The notes beneath the pieces were generated by a model. That model was given only the letters and a program-made list of their open reading frames with translations. It ran no database searches and was not told the DNA's origin. 64,000 nt of DNA, taken from NCBI RefSeq assembly GCF_947172395.1, contig NC_069100.1, forward strand, positions 2,113,001-2,177,000, written 5' to 3'. The position numbers were made by a program, and so were the translations under genes. Position 1 is the stretch's first letter, and the number at the start of each line of letters is the position of its first letter. Origin of the DNA: Bicyclus anynana (lineage: Eukaryota > Arthropoda > Insecta > Lepidoptera > Nymphalidae). Shown in pieces: positions 45,635 to 54,300 of the stretch.

Positions 45635-46747
45635 ATTATGTGAGCTAAGTTTAGTTGACTATTTCTTTAATTTTCATAAATCAATACAATTGTTATACCT
45701 ACTTTGAATTTTTAATCACAATATTGTCTAAAGGTTGGTTAAAACTCATCTACCTTATGTGGAATCTCATACTAAAATAATAAAAAAATCTATAGATAAA
45801 TAAAATAAATGTTTAAAATACTCAATTTAAGTGTTAGAAGTCTTCAATCACATTAATAATACATTTTGTGTATGTAGTAAAAAATAAGGCTTACGTAATT
45901 CGTTCAAATTAATCTTAAATAAAATAATAATTATTAATTAATTAAATTTAATAATAATTAATTAAAGTATTGGAAATAATCTTAAGTAGACAAAAATTAC
46001 AATTTACATTTTATAATAATGGTAGAAACACATTTAACACCCCATTCGTTAAGGACTTTTGGGTGTCACCCTTTGAGTAATTGTGTCTAAAAGAATAAAG
46101 TAATGGTTGAGTTTTGAAGCGCAATGCTGTACTCAAAATTACACGTACAATTATCTTCATGATTTCATTTTTAAACACACAGGTGAGTGCCTAAATAAAA
46201 AAAAAAGTAAGTGTGTGTCACGACGGCGAATGGAGTTTACTCTACAGATCGACCGTCTAAATAGGTGTATGTTGCCCCGCAGCATACACTATGTACGTCT
46301 CAATACTTACGCCTAAAAAGTGAAAGGTGCGCAACCGATTAGCAGCAGGCCGCGGCGTGCGCGCCAATTAATAGCGCACGGTGTAAAGTGCGCAGAATAG
46401 GTTGCGCACAAAAAACGTAACGCTGTCATTCGTTTATCGAATTTTACTGCCCATATTTTTTTCATACCTATATATGAAAAGTCGATTCTTAAGGAGTAAA
46501 CTCCAGTAATGATATATGCATCGCAACCGTCTGTTTGCTTAATGTTCATTTATTAGAACACATAATTACAACGAATTATTATAAAAAAAGATCAACCCCC
46601 ACGTGTCGTACGGGGTGTTCCCAGTGTGCGTCTACCACAATACTAATCGACATTAACTAGCGCGTGGACCAAGTTTCCTCAGGCAGGATAGACCCTGGAA
46701 TAATAAAAAAAATGAATATAAAAAATTCCAAAAATACAACATATAAT
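45635..46747. other. stretch between LINE 3' repeat and SINE
   Basis: AT-rich to 46200, then 46210-46420 is GC-richer with GCGCAC words (GGTGCGCAACC, GGCGTGCGCGCC). No coding frame is supported. Confidence 0.4.
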
Positions 46748-47061
46748 CATCATCATCATTATAAATCCATATTCGGCTCACTGCTGAGCTCGAGTCTCCT
46801 CACAGAATGAGTGGGGTTAGGCCAATAGTCCACCACGCTGGCCCAATGCGGATTGGCAGACTTCACACACGCAGAGAATTAAGAAAATTCTCTGGTATGC
46901 AGGTTTCCTCACGATGTTTTCCTTCACCGTTTGAGACACGTGATTTTCAATTTCTTAAAATGAACATAACTGAAAAGATGGACATGGACCCCGGACCGGA
47001 TTCGAACCCACACCTTCCGGAATCGGAGGCAGAGGTCATATCCACTGGGCTATGACGTCTC
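46748..47061 (-). mobile_element. tRNA-derived SINE S1, full length
   Basis: Reverse copy from an ATCATCATCATTATAAATCC tail to CACTGGGCTATGACG. Boxes A and B recognisable. Confidence 0.87.
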
Positions 47062-47439
47062 TCATATAATCAATCATCAATATTTTGAAATTAAATTCTC
47101 TTTCCTTCAATCACATTAGCCTTGAATATTTATGTATTTCAAAATTTACCTGACCTGGAAATCGAACCCAGAGTTCCTAAGCAATGGGACACTAGCGGGC
47201 CAATTCTTAATACAAGCGTTCCTTTATTTTATTTGGAAGAAAAGGAGTTTTTTATTATATATTAAAAAATATGTTAAGTCTGTCCATTTAGAAGATCTAT
47301 CCTTCCAGACCAGACCTCCCTCATAATAAAAGGAATGTGAAGCTAAGACCCACCACGCTGTTGCAATACAGGTAGTCGCTTTTAAATTTACATGTTTTTA
47401 ATAAATAGTGTAGGAAATAGTAGTCTGTGACGGATATGA

Positions 47440-48245
47440 CGTCGCTCGATCTCGTGTTGGCTTCAGTGTGCTCGTGGCGTTCGAGCCGTCCACATCTCTT
47501 GTTGTGTAATAGGGATGATGACAGTTTTTTATAAATTGTATATAAATTAAGAGTATGCTAATAGTAAAGCAATTTTGTAAAAGGAACAGAGTATCTGCGA
47601 TCATTAGTTTCGGAGCTACAGGGATTTAAAGGGTTAGATTTGCGGCGCTGCCGCGGATCCCTGAAAAACACCCCATACAAAATGGCACGAACTAATGACG
47701 TCGTAGGCAATGTAATGATCGATAAATTTGTATGTGCGTTCAAACAAAATTACTAATATCTTTATTATTTTTGCGTTTATGTTTATAGTTCAGTTATTAA
47801 AAAATGTCACATTTAATGTAAGGAAGCTAAAACTGATCTAATTATGATAAAAGATTTTTAATAGATTTTGAAATTTTATAATCTCATTAATTTTGCAAAT
47901 ATCCAGACAATCTTTGCTTTTTATGTATAAATTAGTTAACATTGACCCCATTTACCCGAATGTATCATAAAAATCAATATATTCAAACCTAGTCATCATC
48001 CCCATTCTTTATGGGTTACTTGGGATAGGCGGGGAGTGACTTGAGTGGAAAAGTGTTTGTTAACAGTCAAAGGATTTAACCCTACACACATCGTTCACAA
48101 GTGCGTGACTTCACTCAAGGTCATTCTCTGCCATTCATTCTTATTTTGGTTAGTTTGATTTGTTAATTAAGTTGTCCTGACAAGTGTTGTGAATCATAAC
48201 CTTTGTTCTTATATTTGTAATCACATTGGAGTCCTATAATAGTGG
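47440..48245 (-). repeat. dispersed repeat B carrying MITE A
   Basis: Inverted relative to 13200-13435, with the same landmarks in order. MITE A sits between CCCATAAAGAAT and ATTACACAACAAG. The right end abuts the donor of Arp2 exon 10. Confidence 0.7.
47511..48003 (+). mobile_element. MITE family A, copy 2 (nested in repeat B)
   Basis: Same termini and interior as the copy at 17-519. It interrupts dispersed repeat B; the uninterrupted form of B is at 13200-13435. Confidence 0.87.
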
Positions 48246-48252
48246 AATCTAC

Positions 48253-48381
48253 CTGTTCCTGGTAGTCGGCGCGCGTGAGCCAGAAGTTGTCCCTGTTCTT
48301 GCACACCTCGGCGAGCACGGCGCCGCCGATGAACACCATGTCCTTGCGCCGCGGGGGGTCCTCGATGCGGATCTTGAATTT
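48253..48381 (-). CDS. Arp2: Arp2 exon 10 (last one found)
   Basis: Acceptor tttcatctccag, donor gtagat. Reads KFKIRIEDPPRRKDMVFIGG, AVLAEVCKNRDNFWLTRADY, QEQ. A dispersed repeat begins within about 10 bases of the donor. Reading on past the donor gives an unrelated 32-residue tail (VDSTIIGLQC..) ending in TAA, mostly repeat sequence. Confidence 0.95.
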
Positions 48382-51300
48382 CTGGAGATGAAAGCACATT
48401 TTTTTCAATAGTTTTAAAACAATTTCATTTTATTTATAATCCATCCATCCAGGATAATCCATCCAGGTAATAAAATTACATTGATTAAATCAATTTACTT
48501 TAAATTAACACTTAGGCAATCACATTGATTGATTGATTTACTAAATTAAGCCGTTCGATAAGTTACCAATTTACTAAATTCACTCATTCGCTAAGTTACA
48601 GATTTATTAAATTCACTCATTCGCTAAGTTACCGATTTAATGAATTCCCTCATTCGCTAAGTTACCGATTTACTATATTCCCTCATACGCTAAGTTTCCG
48701 ATTTACTAAATTCACTCATTCGCTTAGTTACCGATTTCGTAAATACCTTCAGTCGCTAAGTTACCGATTTACTAAATTCTTTCAGTCGCTAAGTAGCCGA
48801 TTTACTAAATTCCCTCATTCGCTAAGTTACCGATTTACTAAATTCCTTCAGTCGCTAAGTTACCGATTTACTAAATTCCCTCATTTGCTAAGTTACCGAT
48901 TTACTAAATTCCCTCATTTGCTAAGTTACCGATTTACTAAATTCCCTCATTCGCGAAGTTACCGATTTACTAAATTTCCTCATTCGCTAAGTTACCGATT
49001 TACTAAATTTACTCATTCACTAAGTTACCGATTTACTAAACCCACTCATTTGTTAAGTTACGGATCTACCAAATCCATTCAGACATTCAGTACCAATATA
49101 ACTAAATTCACTCATTTGCTTAGTTAACGATTTAGTCATTTATTCTCTCAGTTACCGAGCGTGTACTGTGAAATTTTATTTCCTTTGTCTATAATGGACC
49201 AATACTATAGGCTAATGATGACGATGCTTACCGCAAGTTTCTCCGAGTCGTTCCTCAGCACCCTCTCCAGGTACAGTTGCTTGATCTCCCGCTCCAGGCG
49301 CGAGGGCAGGCCGGGGTACATGGTGGAGCCCCCTGACAGGACGATGTGCTTGTACAGCTCGTTGCGCATGTCTATGTCTGCCGCCTGGATGGGATTGAAA
49401 CAAAGTATTCAAAGTAGGTTTCTACACTTTTGAAGTCTAGTCTGTGATTGTCACAGAGCAGTACAGAAAAGGACCGACAAAAACTCAGTAGGTAAGTAGG
49501 TGTTTTCTCAAGTGTTTGTAGTATTTATATGATACTAAAACATGAACTTTTTTAAGAAAGTGTCGGTCTCAGATTATTGTACAGTACACCACGTTGTGTT
49601 TACGTATTTATGCATAAAAAAATTTCACGCGAGCGAAATCGTAGGCTTCTGCAAGTAACCAATAAGTGGTAGTAGGAAGAAGCCGAAGAGGGGATGTTTG
49701 CAGTTACTCGAGCGCGTCAGATGAACATAAGGGAATATACCTTGCATGTTGTTGAGTACCTCCACCAAGTATGAGCTCTTAATATTGGTGGGTACAATTA
49801 GTGCAAAAAAAAACTAACTTCAAAAATACTCAACCAGCACGTCAGATTAAGATAAGATAGGTGAGTTGATACCTAAATGGTGTGCATTTCGAAAATCTGA
49901 CGATTTGTGCGTAACGTAATGAAATGAGAGTTATTTGTGAGCTATATTTTATCCCCGTATGACAACGGGAACGGAAACTACGCGAGTGAACCTGCAGGGC
50001 GTTTTTTAGTATTTGAATAAATAAAGAAATACCTGTATAGTATTGAACACCAGCTCAGCGATGCCCTGCCCCTCCACATTGATGAGGTGCGGCTGGAACA
50101 GCGCCTCCGGGGCCTCGAACCGCTCGCCCCCCACTTTGATCACTCGACCGTCGGGTAACTAAACATAAAATGAAAATTAAAGAAGAATCACTAACAAGCA
50201 GTGGGCCTAACATGTGCGCCACGACGTTTCCTGAGACGAGAATAAGACAATTGTCGACAAATAGCGCCGGAGTTGGAAATATCGATCTCTTTCGTTGCGA
50301 TAGGGCGAAAGAGATAGGAAATAGGATTGTCTTTATCTCTTCACGTGATAGTATGTCGTTAACGCTGCTCCTGCTCCACGTTGTAGCCCATAAAGCACAG
50401 CTTCTCCCTCATCATGCACACCGTCTCGAAGTCCCAATTACTACAAACTAATTCCCCATACCACGAGCGACCACTAACAACTGATTCCCCCATACCACGA
50501 GTGTTCACTACCAACTAATCCCCCTCCAATTCCGAGAAATTTCGAGGAAGATGTAAACCGTCGAATCCGACTCGGCTAGGTTGCATTCGGGAAACTTCGC
50601 GACATCTTTTCGTCCGAAATTCCTCAGTGCCTGAAGACAAAAGTCTTCGAACAGTGCGTGTTGCCAGTGATGACCTATGGTTCCGAGACTTGGTCGCTAA
50701 CTACGGGCCTCATAAGAAGGCTCAGAGTCACACAGCGGGCGATGGAACGAGCTATGTTAGAAGTATCTCTGCGTGATCAAGAATGGCGACCTCCCACAAG
50801 GTGGACTGACGACATCAAGCGAGTCGCAGGGATTCGCTGGATGCAGGCGGCTCAGTATCGTGATGTTTGGAAGTCCCTACAAAAGGCCTATGTCCTGCAG
50901 TGGACGTCCATCGGCTGATGTGATGATGATGATGAATCCCCCGTACCACGTAAGGCTCGACCAGCACGGTGGTCTCCCAGGCCAGCCGCTGTTCCTGCTC
51001 CACATTGTAGCCGATGTAGCACAGCTTCTCCTTCATCATGCGCACCGTCTCGAAGTCCGCCGAGTGGTTGAACGCGTAACCTCTCAGCAGCAAGAGCTAG
51101 AACAGACAATGTCTCTTAAATACTTTTAAAATAATGTTTGTCTAGTTTGATTTGATGCTGTGTTTTGTCCTTGGGCCCAGGAACTAAGTAATTATTCATG
51201 GTCAGTCAGGCCAAATTCTTTTTAGGTTTATTAAATTTATTTATAGAACACAAGCTTAAAAACTTTCATAATGATGCAAATGGTTATATGAACTACTAGT

Positions 51301-54300
51301 GGACGCTAACGCTATGGATACCTACTAACTATAGTCTACCTCCCTGACAAATTTTATCTTTTGTGCGTTAAGAGGTTTTCTAGACGTGATGAATGACCTT
51401 TCGCATTTATATATAATAAAGATAAGAAGCTAGGGCATGAATTGCCCTATATAATTAATAGTTTTGAACAATATTGTTAAATTTTACAACAATTTAAACA
51501 CAATTTTAACTAAACAAAAGCTGTATATAACGACAATACGACGACGAAAAGCTACTGAAAATATATTATAATATATTATTATAATTGTTTAATAAATTAT
51601 AAGCTTATCTATATAAATAAATATAAAATACCTTGATGAGGTATCTGGTGATGTCCCTTCCAGCGATGTCGAGCCTCCGAGTCAAGTGCGGCAGAGCAAA
51701 CTCTTCGTACACTGGACATATGTGGGTCACTCCGTCACCTACAAACAATTTAAATATTTATATTATATAGCTTATTGAGCTTATAAGCTCAGGATCTGAT
51801 AACTTATTTATTTATTGATACTTTAATTTAATACAAAACTTAACATCTACATTTTTTGTCAACATAGTCAATCAATCTCAACACAGTAACATAGAGAAAT
51901 ATGTTTCATGAGGAAACCTGCATTTGTAACCTGTGAATTTTCTCAATTCTCTGTGTGAAGTCTGCCAATCCGCATTGGGCCAGCGTGGTGGACTATTAGT
52001 CTCACCCCTCTCATTCTGAGAGGAGACTCGTGCTCAACAGTGCCCCGAATATGGGTTGTTAATGATGATGAACATAGAGAAGCGATAATAACTTACCAGA
52101 ATCAACGACAACTCCTGATATGAGTCCCTGAGCGTAGAGTGTGAGCACGGCTTGGATGGCTATGTACGCACTGTCAAATCCGTACTTTTCGAACATTACC
52201 TGGGAATTGAGAATTGCCTACATAAGTATTTTCTGGAAGAGCTTTTTTTAAACAAAATTTACATTAAAATGTTAATACTAAATCTTTCCTAAAGAAATAT
52301 GCATTTAAATAACGAAATCTCCATTAATATTTCAATTTTCGAGAAAACGATTGAAGTACGAAGTTGAAATTTGGCAGGGAGGTAGTTTTTAGTTAGTATA
52401 TGCTTAGAACAGATTTTGCGAGAAGCCAGATAAAGGTCTAAGGGCGAACGACGTCGCGGGTGTTCGCTAGTAAAATATATGACTTATACATTCGAAAAAG
52501 AAATTATGACATGCAACTGTGAATTGACATTTCCTAAACAAGTGCATCAGTGTTCATCATCAGACATTATTGTAATTAAGTAATTAACCACAAAAAAAAA
52601 CAATTTCCAAAAATAATAAGAAAAATACATGTCTACACAAATTACAAAATTTAATTTTGTGTGTTATTTCATGATATGCTTAAAATGACTTAACAAAAAT
52701 TCATAAAATTCATAGATAATACAAGTAAGTATACCTCGATCATTTTCTCCCTATTCCTAGTGGGGTTCATGGGAGGTTCTGTGAGCAATATCTTGGTTTC
52801 CTCGGGCTCTATGTTCATCTTGCTCGGCCCAAACGTGTAGTCCCATACGTGGCACATATCCTCCCAGTTACGTACCACCTGAAATTTTCATTTATAATTT
52901 TATCAATACAACTTTAAGCATCAATATACCAAAGATTTAGTGTAAAAACCTCATACTTGTTTGTAAAAATCTCAATTTAAAAAATAAAAATATCCAATGA
53001 TTATAAAAACATCTAAAGAAGTCAGAAAACAGCAGATACTTGTTACATGATGATGATGATAAAACAAAGAAGTTTATTGTCTTTCACATGGCAATGGCAA
53101 CATAGGGGGTGTTTACATCCCTTATGTTACTCGCACAGACAATCCATCAGCTTTTTTCGACCCTGAGGTCCCAATGACCTAAACTGTGAATCTTACAAAC
53201 CTTTGACAACACTTTAAAGAGACATTGAGTTTATCTAGCTTGTGGGCTCAACAGAGTTCTCTCTCACCCAAGCTCAAGCTGGAGACACGACTAGTGTCCT
53301 ATTATATAGTCTACAGCCAAATATACTATTACAAAAAACACTAACTAATAGTATAGAAATTTCTTACCCCATTTTCCATGGGATAGCTGACTTCCAGCAT
53401 CGATCGTAACTGAGACGCCTCATCGCCTACCATCAAATCCTGAAAAGTAAAAACAAACAAATAATATAACACACAATAGACGCAATCATCGATTGTGCCA
53501 CGAAAGTTAAAACAATGCTTTAGAATATAATTAAAATGTTATTACATCTAAATTAAATCATAATCATAACCAAAAAAAAAATCATAATCAAAATCTAAAA
53601 TCTTTATTAAACATACCTTACAGGTATAAAGTACAACGTTCGTGGCAACAAACAGTTAGTGGGATGCTATTAGTTTATATAAAACAAACAAAAAAAAACC
53701 AACAGCATAATGCAATTCTGCATTTGCTGTATGCAAAATTAACTTTTTATGTGATTAAAATACATACATGAGGTTACTGAGAATGAGTTTATTAAAAGAA
53801 AAGGGGCTTCAAAACTTGACATAGCAAACTGTTGATATATTTCTAGTATAGAAAGCTATGTACAAAGGTTTTATATAAAACGTGGAATAAATGTAAAAAA
53901 ATATAAAGACTATAGGGAAAATTGAGTATTTCCCTGCACAGTCCACACTTCTGCACTGTGCAGGCAAGGACTGAGTTCTGAAAATTACATATAAAACCTC
54001 TTAGTGACCACTGTAGACAACTGTAAATAATTCTTAACAGTTTTGGAGGCCCTTGGGAAGAAAATTATCATGTATGTTTACTGTACAAAACTATATGCAT
54101 GATAACTATGTATTTTGTAACTATTTACATGTATGACTGTGCATGTATGTATAAACTTTGTAATAATGTAAAATAATAAAAAATGTTGGCAACTTCTAAG
54201 CATTTATTTCAGCCTGTATGGGTTCCATCGAGGTAGATGTATTAAAATCAAAGTGAATATAAACTTGATGTTGTCTATATAATTATACTTTGATAAAAGG

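Noticed and set aside
48885..49127. Plus-strand 80-codon frame with LSYRFTKFPH repeats
   Set aside because: It is the 33-bp intronic minisatellite read in a frame that stays open because 33 is divisible by three.
48538..49160. CRISPR-like array
   Set aside because: Units are contiguous with no unique spacers; eukaryotic intronic minisatellite.
49212..49412. His/Arg-rich minus-strand frame over Arp2 exon 9
   Set aside because: Out-of-frame shadow of the conserved Arp2 exon, which reads through in another frame with family motifs.
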